This document shows positions 38,424 through 47,744 of a stretch of DNA of 64,000 nt, in pieces. The notes beneath the pieces were generated by a model. The model searched no databases and was not told the DNA's origin. It saw only the letters and a program-made list of their open reading frames with translations. Numbering within the stretch: position 1 is the first letter of the stretch; each line of letters starts with the position of its first letter. Position numbers and translations under genes: made by a program. The stretch is from Janthinobacterium sp. (GTDB lineage: Bacteria; Pseudomonadota; Gammaproteobacteria; Burkholderiales; Chitinibacteraceae), in NCBI GenBank assembly GCA_025360045.1, contig JANYCY010000052.1:62001-126000 (forward strand). Reading direction: 5' to 3'.

Positions 38424-38899
38424 GGTTTACGTTTTTTCATCTGACAAGGACTAAGAAACGGCGAGTCGTTTGATGATACTTGACTCGCCACAATGACTGG
38501 CTCAGCGGACGCCGCCAGCTTGTGCTGCTGTTTTAGCAACACGAAACCCACTACAAACCCCAAAAAACCACCCAACAAAGAGTATTCAGCATTTTGTGGT
38601 GCAAACCATTGGCCAGCAGCCGCACCCGCAATCAACAGCAGCAGAGGCACGCCATAAGCCCAGACGGCACTTTTAAGGAGCGATTGCTCTTCTACCGCAA
38701 CCGTCACCAAATCACCAACCTGTGAAGCCAAGGGGTTTTTAACTCGAAATCCTTGCTGAGCCTGAGCAAATAGACGACTCACCGCAGCAGCCTTGCAGCC
38801 TGTTTTAGGGTCGCATTGCCCACAAGGGGTGTGCGGCTTAATTTTTACCCAAGCATGCACGCCATCTAAGCGCACCACCTGCGCCTCGGTTTCTATCAT
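38420..38899 (-). CDS. rseC: RseC/MucC family positive regulator of sigma-E
   Basis: A 159-residue inner-membrane protein with an N-terminal Cys cluster (CGQCDPKTGC, residues 22-31) and two adjacent membrane helices (about 80-125). RseC modulates sigma-E signalling and is linked to SoxR reduction in E. coli. Context between rseB and degQ supports the call. The C-terminal tail is polar. Confidence 0.88.
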   Translation of the reverse strand: MIETEAQVVRLDGVHAWVKIKPHTPCGQCDPKTGCKAAAVSRLFAQAQQGFRVKNPLASQVGDLVTVAVEEQSLLKSAVWAYGVPLLLLIAGAAAGQWFAPQNAEYSLLGGFLGFVVGFVLLKQQHKLAASAEPVIVASQVSSNDSPFLSPCQMKKRKP

Positions 38900-38905
38900 T
38901 TGGGC

Positions 38906-39880
38906 CTACTTAATAGGATTAAAGGCAAGAGCAAATGCTTTGACGGCCTCTGAAGGCACTTCACCCAAGACGGTCACCATTTTCCCATTCATTTGCCGCA
39001 CATACATATGCATCGCACCTTGATGAGAAGCACCTTCTTTTACCTCGGCAACTGCAGGCTCTAAGAACACAGAGACTGTTACCAAACCATCACTATATAA
39101 ATGCTGAACGACTGGCATTTCCTTAGCAATCAAGGTGCGCTTTATGCTTTTTAGAAAACGAAAGCCATAAGGGAGATGCTCAATTTGCCAAGCAGGCTCA
39201 AGCGGTGCACTCGCCACCCCTTGATTTGTTTCAATCACAACAGGACGCAATGGATTAATCGGCTCGAGCAAGGCACGATCCACTTTTCCCATCAGTAAAG
39301 AAGAAAATACAAATAGCTCAACCGGCTGAGAAGAAGGCCCTAAGCGCTCTGACTTCAGAATCAAGCCACTATCTACATGCATCCATAAACGAAGAGGGAA
39401 GCGAAAAGCATCTCGAGGCTGCAGCTCATACATTTGCGCATTTAAGCCAGCGACTCGCTCCATGCCAATTCGCTTCAGCTTATAATTGAGAAGTACCGAT
39501 TCTGCATTTTCTGGCAAATGCTGAGGAAATAATTTTGAACTAAAGCGCCGATCCAAAGAGACTATCCGTTTAGAAGGCAGATAGATGCTTATTTGATCGC
39601 CTTTGCGAAAATACTCGCGTCTCGGCCCATCTAAGGATTCACGACGTTCTATCTCTACCGGCTCGCTCCCTACATGCACAATGCGAAACGTCTCTGTAGA
39701 GTCCCCATGCTGGTGGGTAAATAAACCCTGAAAATCATTTTGCTTGGCTGCAGCGACCATCTTATTCAGAACAATCGCCGCATCGGCGTTATTCAACTCA
39801 CTCCCCGCCCAGACACTCACCGGCAAGAACAAGCTGACGCATAACACCAGCGGCTTTAGTCTATTTAGCAAATCGGCCAT
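38906..39880 (-). CDS. rseB: RseB/MucB sigma-E regulatory protein
   Basis: A periplasmic protein of 324 residues that binds RseA and protects it until mislocalised lipoprotein or LPS signals arrive. It has a signal peptide (to about residue 25), a LolA-like N-terminal domain with LFTHQHGDSTETFRIVH and a C-terminal MucB/RseB domain (PYGFRFLKSIKRTL, GEVPSEAVKAFA). It abuts rseA with no gap. Confidence 0.94.
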   Translation of the reverse strand: MADLLNRLKPLVLCVSLFLPVSVWAGSELNNADAAIVLNKMVAAAKQNDFQGLFTHQHGDSTETFRIVHVGSEPVEIERRESLDGPRREYFRKGDQISIYLPSKRIVSLDRRFSSKLFPQHLPENAESVLLNYKLKRIGMERVAGLNAQMYELQPRDAFRFPLRLWMHVDSGLILKSERLGPSSQPVELFVFSSLLMGKVDRALLEPINPLRPVVIETNQGVASAPLEPAWQIEHLPYGFRFLKSIKRTLIAKEMPVVQHLYSDGLVTVSVFLEPAVAEVKEGASHQGAMHMYVRQMNGKMVTVLGEVPSEAVKAFALAFNPIK

Positions 39881-40363
39881 TTAGCGCACGCTCTCCACGC
39901 CAAAATCCGCATAGACGATATCTCGCTCAGCCAATACATTGCCCGACTCTTGGCTATGCGCCGCCAAATAAGCGCGCACGACTGGCTCTTTATTGAGCGT
40001 CTTCACAGACTGCACGGCCACCATGGCAGGCTGCGCATTAAAGGCGGTATTGGATTGCCACACGGCCACACCAACAAAAGCAATCGATGCGACGGCCGTC
40101 AAAGGCACTAATAATTTTTTAATGACGGAGCTACGCTTTAAGCGCTGCGGAGCCACAACCGTCGGCTCTGCCGCCAAGCGAGCAGAGAAACGCGTCATAA
40201 ACTGCGGAGACAACAGGGGGTGCTCTTGCAAGCTATCACTCGCCTGATGCCAACATTGCCAATCATTAATGAGTTCTGGATTACGCCGCATTTCAGCCAT
40301 TAAGGCATCCAAATCGCTTGTGTCCAGCTCGCCATCCATCAAGGCGGAAAGTTTTTCTTTCAT
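39881..40363 (-). CDS. rseA: Anti-sigma-E factor RseA
   Basis: A single-pass inner-membrane anti-sigma factor that holds RpoE inactive until cleaved by DegS-type and RseP proteases. The start is the ATG at 40363 (MKEKLSALMDGELDTSDL), preceded by AGAAGAGGG; a longer frame is unlikely. N-terminal RseA domain (about 1-80), membrane helix (about 85-105, VASIAFVGVAVWQ) and a periplasmic tail. 160 residues. Confidence 0.93.
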   Translation of the reverse strand: MKEKLSALMDGELDTSDLDALMAEMRRNPELINDWQCWHQASDSLQEHPLLSPQFMTRFSARLAAEPTVVAPQRLKRSSVIKKLLVPLTAVASIAFVGVAVWQSNTAFNAQPAMVAVQSVKTLNKEPVVRAYLAAHSQESGNVLAERDIVYADFGVESVR

Positions 40364-40393
40364 CACATAACCCTCTTCTATTCCTTGCAAAGC

Positions 40394-41005
40394 CTACCAG
40401 CGCTTATCTTTACCAATAACATCCAATAAGGGCCTCAGCTTGGTCGCTATTGCCTCTCGGGCGCGAAAAATGCGTGAACGCACAGTGCCAATGGGGCAAT
40501 CCATCAAGGCAGCAATTTCTTCGTAGCTCAAGCCATCCATTTCACGCAGCGTAATCGCAGTGCGCAACTCAGAAGGCAGCTCATCAACCACGGCATTCAC
40601 TGTAGAGACAATCTGCCGGTTAGAGAGTTCAGTTTCTGGCGTATGGTAATCTGGTATTTGTGCAGCCGCATCTAAGACATCACCATCTTCATCCTCAAAA
40701 TCACCCAATAATTGTGGCCGACGCCCCAGTGTGGACAAGTGATTTTTGGCTGTATTAATCGCAATACGGTAAAGCCAAGTATAAAAAGCACTTTCACCCC
40801 GAAAAGACGGCAAGGCGCGATAAGCCTTAATAAAAGACTCTTGCGACACATCTTCAATTTCATTCTGATCACGAATTAAGCGCGACAGCAAACGTGCCAC
40901 GCGACGCTGGTATTTCAACACCAGCAGCTCAAATGCACGCTTATCTCCCGCCTGCGCCCGTACTACAAGCTCCTGATCGATGTCACGATCGGTACGCTGA
41001 ATCAA
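40394..41005 (-). CDS. rpoE: RNA polymerase sigma factor RpoE (AlgU)
   Basis: An ECF sigma factor controlling the envelope stress response, 203 residues. Region 2 includes YQRRVARLLSRLIRDQNEIEDVSQE and region 4 includes LPSELRTAITLREMDGLSYEEIA, then GTVRSRIFRAREAI. I choose the TTG at 41005, since GGAGG lies five bases upstream; the frame is open to 41017, but that start would place the ribosome site inside the gene. First gene of a twelve-gene collinear run down to recO; autoregulation is usual for the family, but no clear sigma-E promoter was found by eye. Confidence 0.94.
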   Translation of the reverse strand: MIQRTDRDIDQELVVRAQAGDKRAFELLVLKYQRRVARLLSRLIRDQNEIEDVSQESFIKAYRALPSFRGESAFYTWLYRIAINTAKNHLSTLGRRPQLLGDFEDEDGDVLDAAAQIPDYHTPETELSNRQIVSTVNAVVDELPSELRTAITLREMDGLSYEEIAALMDCPIGTVRSRIFRAREAIATKLRPLLDVIGKDKRW

Positions 41006-41177
41006 GGATACCTCCAAAAGGAATTTCTAAACCTAGGGCCATTTTCTAATGACATGGGGTTAACCATGATATTTATCAAGTCAATCTGCACTTGTACAGC
41101 CAGATTTGGCTTTATACACGGCGAAGAGACCCTAGCGTCTGTTAATATTCCATTTTTCTGGCAATGGAACACCGGCA

Positions 41178-42761
41178 ATGCGGGAATTTGATGCATTAAT
41201 CATTGGCAGCGGCCTTGGCGGAATGACCATGGCACTGCATTTAGCGGATCATATAAAAGTAGGCCTCGTTACCAAACGCGAACTAAGAGATGGCGGCAGC
41301 GGCTGGGCACAGGGCGGCATTGCCGCGGTGCTCGATGGCACCGATAGTGTAGAACTGCATATTCGCGACACTCATGTTGCGGGTGCTGGCCTATGTGATC
41401 ATGACAGTACGCGTTTTATTATTGAGCACTCCAAAGAAGCCATCGACTGGCTCATCCAGATGGGCGTGCCTTTCACTAAAGACACCGAGGGAGATAGCGC
41501 TTATCAAGGCTACCACCTTACCCGCGAAGGTGGGCATAGCCATCGGCGCATCATCCACGCCGCCGATGCCACTGGCGCGGCGGTAATCGACACACTAGCG
41601 CATAAAGTAGCGGCCCACCCTAATATCACCGTACTTGAATCGCATATTGCCGTTGATTTAATCACCGATCAAAAACTGGGCCGCTCCGGCCACCATTGCT
41701 ACGGTGCTTATGTTTACGATAAAGAAACCGACCGCGTAGAAACCATCGTGGCCAAATCCACCGTACTCGCAAGCGGCGGCGCGGGCAAAGTGTATTTGTA
41801 CACCACCAACCCCGATGTGGCGACCGGCGACGGCATAGCCATGGGCTGGCGTGCAGGTTGCCGCGTAGCCAATATGGAATTCATCCAATTCCACCCGACC
41901 TGCCTTTATCATCCGCACGCCAAATCATTTTTGATTACCGAAGCCGTACGCGGTGAAGGCGGCATCTTAAAGCTACCCGATGGCACACGCTTTATGCCCC
42001 AGCACGACGAGCGCGCTGAATTGGCCCCGCGTGATATCGTGGCCCGCGCCATCGACTTTGAAATGAAAAAAGGCGGCTTTGACTGCGTTTATCTGGATAT
42101 TTCTTACAAGCCCGCCGCCTTTATTAAAGAGCACTTCCCAAATATCTACCTGCGCTGCCTAGAGCTGGGCATCGACATCACCAAAGAGCCCATCCCTGTC
42201 GTGCCTGCCGCACACTACACCTGCGGCGGCGTGGTCAGCGATACAGCGGGGCGCACCGACGTAGCCAATCTCTACGCCGTAGGTGAAGTCGCCTGCACCG
42301 GCCTGCACGGTGCTAACCGCCTTGCTTCCAATTCATTATTAGAATGCATGGTGCTCGGCAAGGCCGCAGCGACCGATATTCTGCAAACGGCCGCAAGCGA
42401 ACGCCCTCACATCCCAGAATGGGATGAAAGCCAAGTCACCGACCCCGACGAAGAAGTGGTGATCTCGCATAACTGGGACGAATTACGCCGCTTTATGTGG
42501 GATTACGTCGGCATTGTGCGCACCAACAAACGCCTAGAACGCGCCCTGCACCGCATCGAATTGCTGCAACATGAAATCGACGACTACTACAGCAACTTCC
42601 GCGTCTCTAACGATTTAATCGAACTGCGCAACCTCGTGCAATCTGCCGAACTAATCGTGCGCTGCGCCATGGATAGAAAAGAAAGCCGCGGCCTGCACTA
42701 CAGCCGAGATTACCCCGGCATGTTAAGCGAGGCGAAGAGCACCATTCTTAGCCCAGATTAA
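41178..42761 (+). CDS. nadB: L-aspartate oxidase
   Basis: A cytoplasmic FAD enzyme making iminoaspartate, the first step of de novo NAD synthesis. The FAD-binding dinucleotide fold is at the N-terminus ([18 protein letters not shown]), followed by [27 protein letters not shown] and the [15 protein letters not shown] segment. The 527-residue length is normal. Divergent from rpoE and not followed by nadA or nadC. Confidence 0.97.
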   Translation: MREFDALIIGSGLGGMTMALHLADHIKVGLVTKRELRDGGSGWAQGGIAAVLDGTDSVELHIRDTHVAGAGLCDHDSTRFIIEHSKEAIDWLIQMGVPFTKDTEGDSAYQGYHLTREGGHSHRRIIHAADATGAAVIDTLAHKVAAHPNITVLESHIAVDLITDQKLGRSGHHCYGAYVYDKETDRVETIVAKSTVLASGGAGKVYLYTTNPDVATGDGIAMGWRAGCRVANMEFIQFHPTCLYHPHAKSFLITEAVRGEGGILKLPDGTRFMPQHDERAELAPRDIVARAIDFEMKKGGFDCVYLDISYKPAAFIKEHFPNIYLRCLELGIDITKEPIPVVPAAHYTCGGVVSDTAGRTDVANLYAVGEVACTGLHGANRLASNSLLECMVLGKAAATDILQTAASERPHIPEWDESQVTDPDEEVVISHNWDELRRFMWDYVGIVRTNKRLERALHRIELLQHEIDDYYSNFRVSNDLIELRNLVQSAELIVRCAMDRKESRGLHYSRDYPGMLSEAKSTILSPD

Positions 42762-42780
42762 ATAGGCCGACTTTAAAACA

Positions 42781-42810
42781 CAAAACCCCGCGACGGATTG
42801 CGGGGTTTTG
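42781..42810 (+). terminator. Rho-independent terminator after nadB
   Basis: CAAAACCCCGC (42781-42791) pairs perfectly with GCGGGGTTTTG (42800-42810) around an 8-base loop. Confidence 0.88.
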
Positions 42811-42912
42811 TTCATGTACCTTACCGTAAAGGATCGATAAAACGCTCTTTTATACTAACCAATACAACTAATACCCCTAGATCTGCTTACACAGCGTGTT
42901 AAAATCCGCCAC

Positions 42913-43620
42913 ATGCTTATCTGCCCATTCCCCAATTCTCGCCGCCTGCTTTGCGCACTGCTGCTTTCCATCGTCAGCGCCTGCGGCACTGCGCCTTTGG
43001 GGGATGGTTTGTATCAAGTCAAATCGGGCGACACGCTGTATAGCATTGCTCGCAGTACGGGCCGTAGCGTGAGCGAGATCCAGCGCTTAAATCAGCTGAG
43101 TGACAATACGATTCAGATCGGGCAGATTCTTAAGGTAGGCGCAAATTCGGTCGCCCCCCCTGCACCTCCTACACCCCCTGCACCTCCTACACCTCCTGCT
43201 CCAGCTCGCCCCAACACACCCACACCGAAACCCACTCCGCCACCCGCGCCAGTCGCCCCCGCCCTCGAGCTTGCTTGGCCCAGCAAGGGCACGGTTTTAC
43301 AGCGTTATAACGGCACGAGTAATAAGGGGATCGATATCGTGGGCGCAGCAGGCTCGCCTATTTTTGCGGCAGCTAGCGGCAAGGTGGCTTATGTGGGCAA
43401 TGGCATACGCAGCTACGGCAATCTGCTGATTATTAAGCACGACAAAGATTACCTTACGGCCTATGCCCATAATCAGCGCATCTTGGTTAAAGAAGGCGAC
43501 ACCGTAAAGCAGGGGCAAAATGTGGCCGAGATGGGCAGCTCCGGCACGGATAAAGTAAAGCTGCATTTTGAATTGCGCTTCAAAGGCAAAGCGATCAACC
43601 CTTCCCCCTTTTTACCTTAA
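42913..43620 (+). CDS. nlpD: NlpD-like LysM/M23 lipoprotein (amidase activator)
   Basis: A 235-residue predicted outer-membrane lipoprotein: lipobox VSAC with Cys24, one LysM domain (34-76), a Pro/Ala/Thr-rich linker of tandem PPAPPT units (about 81-118) and an M23 domain (120-235). The M23 first zinc motif is degenerate (NKGIDIVG in place of HxGxD) while LHFELRF remains, as in E. coli NlpD, which activates amidase AmiC and does not itself cut murein. In many proteobacteria nlpD lies before rpoS; here it follows nadB. Confidence 0.86.
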   Translation: MLICPFPNSRRLLCALLLSIVSACGTAPLGDGLYQVKSGDTLYSIARSTGRSVSEIQRLNQLSDNTIQIGQILKVGANSVAPPAPPTPPAPPTPPAPARPNTPTPKPTPPPAPVAPALELAWPSKGTVLQRYNGTSNKGIDIVGAAGSPIFAAASGKVAYVGNGIRSYGNLLIIKHDKDYLTAYAHNQRILVKEGDTVKQGQNVAEMGSSGTDKVKLHFELRFKGKAINPSPFLP

Positions 43621-43666
43621 GAATGGGGGGCGAAATAACTCCCCAAAATGGCTCACCTACTTTGAT

Positions 43667-43740
43667 CGTCATTCCCGAGTGCTTTTGTCGGGAATCCAGT
43701 GGCTCTGCTGGATCCCCGGTAAATACCTTCGGGGATGACG
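43667..43740. repeat. 74-bp double-palindrome repeat, dRS3-like (copy 2)
   Basis: Same length and architecture as 25397-25470: CGTCATTCCCG start, GGGAATCCAGTGG linker, CTGCTGGATCCCCGG and GGGGATGACG end. Differences lie mainly in the hairpin loops. It follows nlpD on the same strand. Confidence 0.8.
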
Positions 43741-43813
43741 GATATATCAACTTGGGAGGTAATGTGCGCCAAGTCCTAAGTGCTGAGCCGCCCCACCCCC
43801 GCCCAATCTCAAG

Positions 43814-44782
43814 CTAAAACAAATACCCCAAACCCAACAAAATTACATCAGTATCTTTATCGTACGATGTAACGGTTCTATTCCAAGCGACACGAGCGCG
43901 CCAGTTATCACTAAAACGGTAGCTAGTTGCCAAAGTAATCAGTCCTGATACGGTTTTTTTATCCAAATCTGGCTGATGATTTCGATAGCGTTTCCCTACC
44001 GAGAAATACGGCCCGACACCCAAGCCCACGCTAAATTTATCGTCAAAAAAGCTAGGCTCATACCATGCTTGCAGGGCAACGCCGCTGCGGCGCAAACGAT
44101 TAGTCTCGCCTTCTTGAATAAACTCAGCTGATGCTTTTAGCCCCGGCGCAAAGGCATAGCGATACTCTAGCGCCCCTGCATCGGCCACTTCTGAGCCTAA
44201 GCTATTCACTATGGTTTGCCCTAGATACACCACCACTTCTTGCCGGCCTCTTGCCCCTGGCCAATTCGCATCATTAAATGCCATCGGAGACAGCTGATAG
44301 CCCATCCCAAACATTATTGAATTGGTGTCGATGCTCTCGGGTGTACTGATGTGATTGAGGCGCAATTGATATTGCCAATTACGCTCGCCCTGCCAAGTGG
44401 CCTGCACACTAAAAATACCACCCCAGCCATGATCATTCAAATAACCACGCCCATTCACAAAACGAGGTGTGGTATCAAAATAGCGATAGGGCCCCACCCC
44501 AGCAGCCAATGTTAAATTGGGGTGCAAAGCTTGCGTTTTCCCCCAAAGCTGAAAGGTATGTCCATCCCGATGGTGACCATCCACATGCCCTTCATTCAGC
44601 CAAGAAAAACTCACTGCCAAGTTTTCATCAAAATCATGCATATAGGACAAGGTCCAGGCATAGGAGCTTTGCTCTTCCTTGGTACTATTCATCGCCCCTG
44701 CCAACACGGATAAATTATCTGCCTGTGCCATTGGGGCACAAAATGCGGCAGAGACTAGAGAAAATTTGATCCAATCACGCAT
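43814..44782 (-). CDS. Predicted outer-membrane beta-barrel protein, family not recognised
   Basis: A 322-residue protein with a signal peptide (MRDWIKFSLVSAAFCAPMAQA) and alternating beta strands through to a C-terminal aromatic residue (LGLGYLF), the usual signal for BAM-assembled outer-membrane proteins. The ATG at 44782 follows AGGA; longer frames from 44842 or 44797 would place 20 or 5 residues before the signal peptide. Recurrent glycine-aromatic strands (LAAGVGPYRYF, VGLGVGPYFSVG) suggest internal strand repeats. No transported substrate can be inferred. Single gene, convergent with the nlpD transcript. Confidence 0.72.
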   Translation of the reverse strand: MRDWIKFSLVSAAFCAPMAQADNLSVLAGAMNSTKEEQSSYAWTLSYMHDFDENLAVSFSWLNEGHVDGHHRDGHTFQLWGKTQALHPNLTLAAGVGPYRYFDTTPRFVNGRGYLNDHGWGGIFSVQATWQGERNWQYQLRLNHISTPESIDTNSIMFGMGYQLSPMAFNDANWPGARGRQEVVVYLGQTIVNSLGSEVADAGALEYRYAFAPGLKASAEFIQEGETNRLRRSGVALQAWYEPSFFDDKFSVGLGVGPYFSVGKRYRNHQPDLDKKTVSGLITLATSYRFSDNWRARVAWNRTVTSYDKDTDVILLGLGYLF

Positions 44783-44914
44783 ATCTATCCTGTTCATTGC
44801 GAAAACGAAGAAGCCAAACCACGACGCAGCTTGAGCTAACACAACACTGGCCGTGCAAAGCGATTAAAATACCCATCCTTGCGCGTCTGGCGTTATTACT
44901 TACAGAAGAAAATC

Positions 44915-46825
44915 ATGCACGAGTTGGAATGGGATAGTGAACATCAGGCCATTTTTAATTGGCTAGAACACCCTGACCACCACCAGTCCGGCCTTATTTG
45001 CGCCCGCGCAGGCACAGGAAAAACCACCACCTTGGTCGCCGCCTATAAGCAGCTACGCAGCCAAGGCCATAGCCCGCTGGTACTCACGTTTTCCAATAGT
45101 GGGCGAGACACCTTTATTAAGCGCTGCCGCAGCCACTTCCCAGAATTACCGCCGCCGCAATCTTACACCTTTGACGGATACGCCCTACGTGCGTTTGCAC
45201 AATATTCGGGTAGATCTCGACTAAGACCGCGTCGACAGCGGCCCGATGTGCTCGCCAATTTAATTGACACGGCCATGAACGAGGCCATCGACATCCTTAA
45301 CGATAGCCTCTCCGAAGATGAAATACGCATCCCTCGCGACAGCCAATCCCTTGCGACTTTGCACCAGTTTATTGACGATGCCAAAGTCAGCCTGTCCTTT
45401 AATACGCCACCATTTGCCCTATGGGGCGAGCTGGACGAGGAAGAAGACGAATGCGATGTAGACGACGCGCTGATGCGCTTAGGCCTTAGTCGTCAGCGCT
45501 ACCGCTTATTTAAACGCTTTGAAAACGCCCGCGAGCGATTAGAATTTTTAGCCCCTGGGGACGCGGCCTTTGATTTACTGCGTGAGCCAGAAATGATCGG
45601 CAAAGATTTAAAACAACTTGGCATCCGCTGGGTATTGGTCGACGAGTTTCACGATACCAAACCCGTGCATGAGCAAATTTTGCGGCATATGCAAGCGGCC
45701 GGTGTACGCATGCTGGCCGTGGGCGATGATGCGCAGGATATTTACGAATGGCGCGGACTGACTACGTTTTCGGCGTTTAAAGCATGGGAGGCACAATCCA
45801 CGCCATTTGGCCTATCGCGCTCTTTCCGCTTTGGTCGCCCCCTCGATCAAATCGCCACCCGTCTAATTAAGCCCTTGGGCAGCAGCATTGAAGTGCGCTC
45901 CAAAGCCAGCCATTACACGCGCCCTAAATTACGTAAAGTCGCCATAGAAGCCGACACCAGCGCCATTTTGGAAGACTGGCAAGCCACCGGCCGCAGCCTC
46001 AGCGAATGCGCCATCTTGGTACGCGAAGCCGACGCATCCAAGCCCATCGAAGACGCGCTATTTAAAGCAGGCATCAGCTATCGCATGGAAGGCAGCCGCC
46101 CCTATTTCTTGCGCCAAGCGGCGCTACTTTGCCAAGCCATTAGCTATCTTGCCAGCAACAAACCCGCCGTTCACGACAGCAGCGATGTTGACGCATTCCT
46201 TGCGCTAATCCAGTCCCCAGCGTGGGAAATCAGCGAAGAGCAGATCGGCAATTTCCATAAAGAGCTCATCAGCACAGATCATGAAAACAAACCCCTCTAC
46301 CGCCTAGACTGGCTGCCTGATGCTTACGCCATTTTAAAAGGGCTGATCCCCGCCTCCATGGCGCATCTGGCTTTTGTTAGAATTAAAGATGAAAAAACAC
46401 CTTTATCTATGCGCCTAGAAGAGCTGATCGATCAGCTCAACTTAAAACCCCTCGTCGCCCTCAGCGCGCCGACCGCCCGCGCCGCCAAAGCGCGTTTGCA
46501 GCTACTTAAAACGCTTATCGCAGAGCTAGGCAAAGTCGGCCCCGATGCACTCAGCAAAGACTGGCTCAAACGCCGCCAGCGCTATCAGCAATTTAATAAA
46601 CAACGTGTCGTGGTCAGCAGTGTGCAACAAGCCAAGGGGCGGGAATGGGCGCATGTCATTTTGCCGCAGCTAGGCGATTGGGTACTCAGGGAAGGTGCAG
46701 ATTCGGCCAATGAGCGCAGGCACTTTTATGTAGCCATCACCCGTGCCCGCGAGTATTTAACGCTATTAGCCAACGAGCAAAGCATCGCGCAAAGCCCTTG
46801 GCTAGGGGAGATTGGAATTAAATAA
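44915..46825 (+). CDS. UvrD/Rep-like superfamily 1 helicase-like protein
   Basis: A 636-residue SF1A helicase-like protein. Walker A is ARAGTGKTT near 32-40 from the ATG at 44915 (MHELEW); frames from 44879 add 12 less typical residues. Motif II reads VDEFHD (DEFQD in classic UvrD), motif III AVGDDAQDIYEWRG, and motif VI AITRAREYL. It is shorter than UvrD/Rep, and the intervening 2B region appears reduced. A role in DNA repair or RNA/DNA unwinding is likely, but specificity is unknown. No nuclease domain is seen. Confidence 0.85.
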   Translation: MHELEWDSEHQAIFNWLEHPDHHQSGLICARAGTGKTTTLVAAYKQLRSQGHSPLVLTFSNSGRDTFIKRCRSHFPELPPPQSYTFDGYALRAFAQYSGRSRLRPRRQRPDVLANLIDTAMNEAIDILNDSLSEDEIRIPRDSQSLATLHQFIDDAKVSLSFNTPPFALWGELDEEEDECDVDDALMRLGLSRQRYRLFKRFENARERLEFLAPGDAAFDLLREPEMIGKDLKQLGIRWVLVDEFHDTKPVHEQILRHMQAAGVRMLAVGDDAQDIYEWRGLTTFSAFKAWEAQSTPFGLSRSFRFGRPLDQIATRLIKPLGSSIEVRSKASHYTRPKLRKVAIEADTSAILEDWQATGRSLSECAILVREADASKPIEDALFKAGISYRMEGSRPYFLRQAALLCQAISYLASNKPAVHDSSDVDAFLALIQSPAWEISEEQIGNFHKELISTDHENKPLYRLDWLPDAYAILKGLIPASMAHLAFVRIKDEKTPLSMRLEELIDQLNLKPLVALSAPTARAAKARLQLLKTLIAELGKVGPDALSKDWLKRRQRYQQFNKQRVVVSSVQQAKGREWAHVILPQLGDWVLREGADSANERRHFYVAITRAREYLTLLANEQSIAQSPWLGEIGIK

Positions 46826-46902
46826 ACAGGGCACTGTTGATTTGCATAAGTAGTTCGACATAAGTTATAAGGTATTTTTAAATGCAAAAACAAGTGGTTT
46901 CC

Positions 46903-46945
46903 GTAGGGTGTGCAAGTGCCTTTCTTGCGCACCGGCCCTTTGCGT
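46903..46945. repeat. TATAGGGTGT repeat, half copy B
   Basis: GTAGGGTGTGCAAGTGCC followed by TTTCTTGCGCACCGG matches one arm of the elements at 18261-18331 and 55903-55974; the other arm is absent. It lies upstream of the GST gene. Confidence 0.6.
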
Positions 46946-47000
46946 AAGCGAAATCAGAATGCAGGCAAAATATCCTCCCCCCTCCCGTGGTACTGACGCA

Positions 47001-47702
47001 ATGATGACTCTTTACACATTTGGCCCTGCTTTTGGCTTGCCGGACATGAGCCCCTTTGTCACCAAGGCTGAAGTCCTCCTTAAAATGGCTGGCTGCGATT
47101 ATCAATGCCAAACGGGAGGCTATGCCAAAGCCCCTAAGGCCAAGATGCCTTATCTGCAAACGGACGAAGGCATCATTGATGACTCCACGCTGATCCGTTT
47201 TTATTTAGAACAAAAACATCAGCATCATTTTGACGCCGCCCTCAGCCCTGCCGAACGCGGCATTGCTTGGGCATTTGAAAAAATGCTAGAAGAGCATCTC
47301 TACTATATTTCGCTAAGAGATCGCTGGGCGAATGATGCCAATTTTGATAAAGGCCCAAAAAAAATATTTAAGCGTATTCCTGCATTGATCCGTGGGCTGG
47401 TCATTTGGAAAGTGCGGCGCAAAATGAATGCTAAATTGCGCTTTCAGGGCATTGCGCTGCACACGGAAGCGGACATTATTCAATTGGCTAAAAAAGATTT
47501 AGATGCGCTGGCTGATTTTCTTGCCGACAAGCCCTATTTAATGGGCGATCACCTATGTGCAGCCGATGCCACGGTGTATGCCTTTATGCGCAGCGCGCTT
47601 TGCCCCCTGTTTGATTCGGCCACGCATCAATATGCACTGAGTAAGCCTAATTTGGTGAGCTACTGCGAGCGTCTTAGCAAAAAATTCTATCCTGAAGCCT
47701 AA
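47001..47702 (+). CDS. Glutathione S-transferase family protein
   Basis: A 233-residue cytoplasmic protein with a thioredoxin-like N-terminal domain (FGLPDMSPFVTKAEVLLKMAG, then KMPYLQ with cis-Pro, DDSTLI) and a helical C-terminal domain with GDHLCAADATVYAF. It resembles the Tom37/metaxin-like GST group. The ATG at 47001 is chosen; the frame open from 46908 begins within a dispersed repeat. Substrate unknown. Confidence 0.85.
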   Translation: MMTLYTFGPAFGLPDMSPFVTKAEVLLKMAGCDYQCQTGGYAKAPKAKMPYLQTDEGIIDDSTLIRFYLEQKHQHHFDAALSPAERGIAWAFEKMLEEHLYYISLRDRWANDANFDKGPKKIFKRIPALIRGLVIWKVRRKMNAKLRFQGIALHTEADIIQLAKKDLDALADFLADKPYLMGDHLCAADATVYAFMRSALCPLFDSATHQYALSKPNLVSYCERLSKKFYPEA

Positions 47703-47744
47703 AACAATTGGCGAGCGAGAGGATTTTGTCCTAAGCTCGCCCTT

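Noticed and set aside
41018..41177. Sigma-E autoregulatory promoter upstream of rpoE
   Set aside because: A TTGACT hexamer is present on the minus strand, but no convincing GAACTT/TCTGA-type pair with proper spacing was found by eye.
43150..43240. Tandem repeat as a phase-variable tract in nlpD
   Set aside because: The PPAPPT units are imperfect, and the approximate unit is a multiple of three bases, so length change would not shift the frame.
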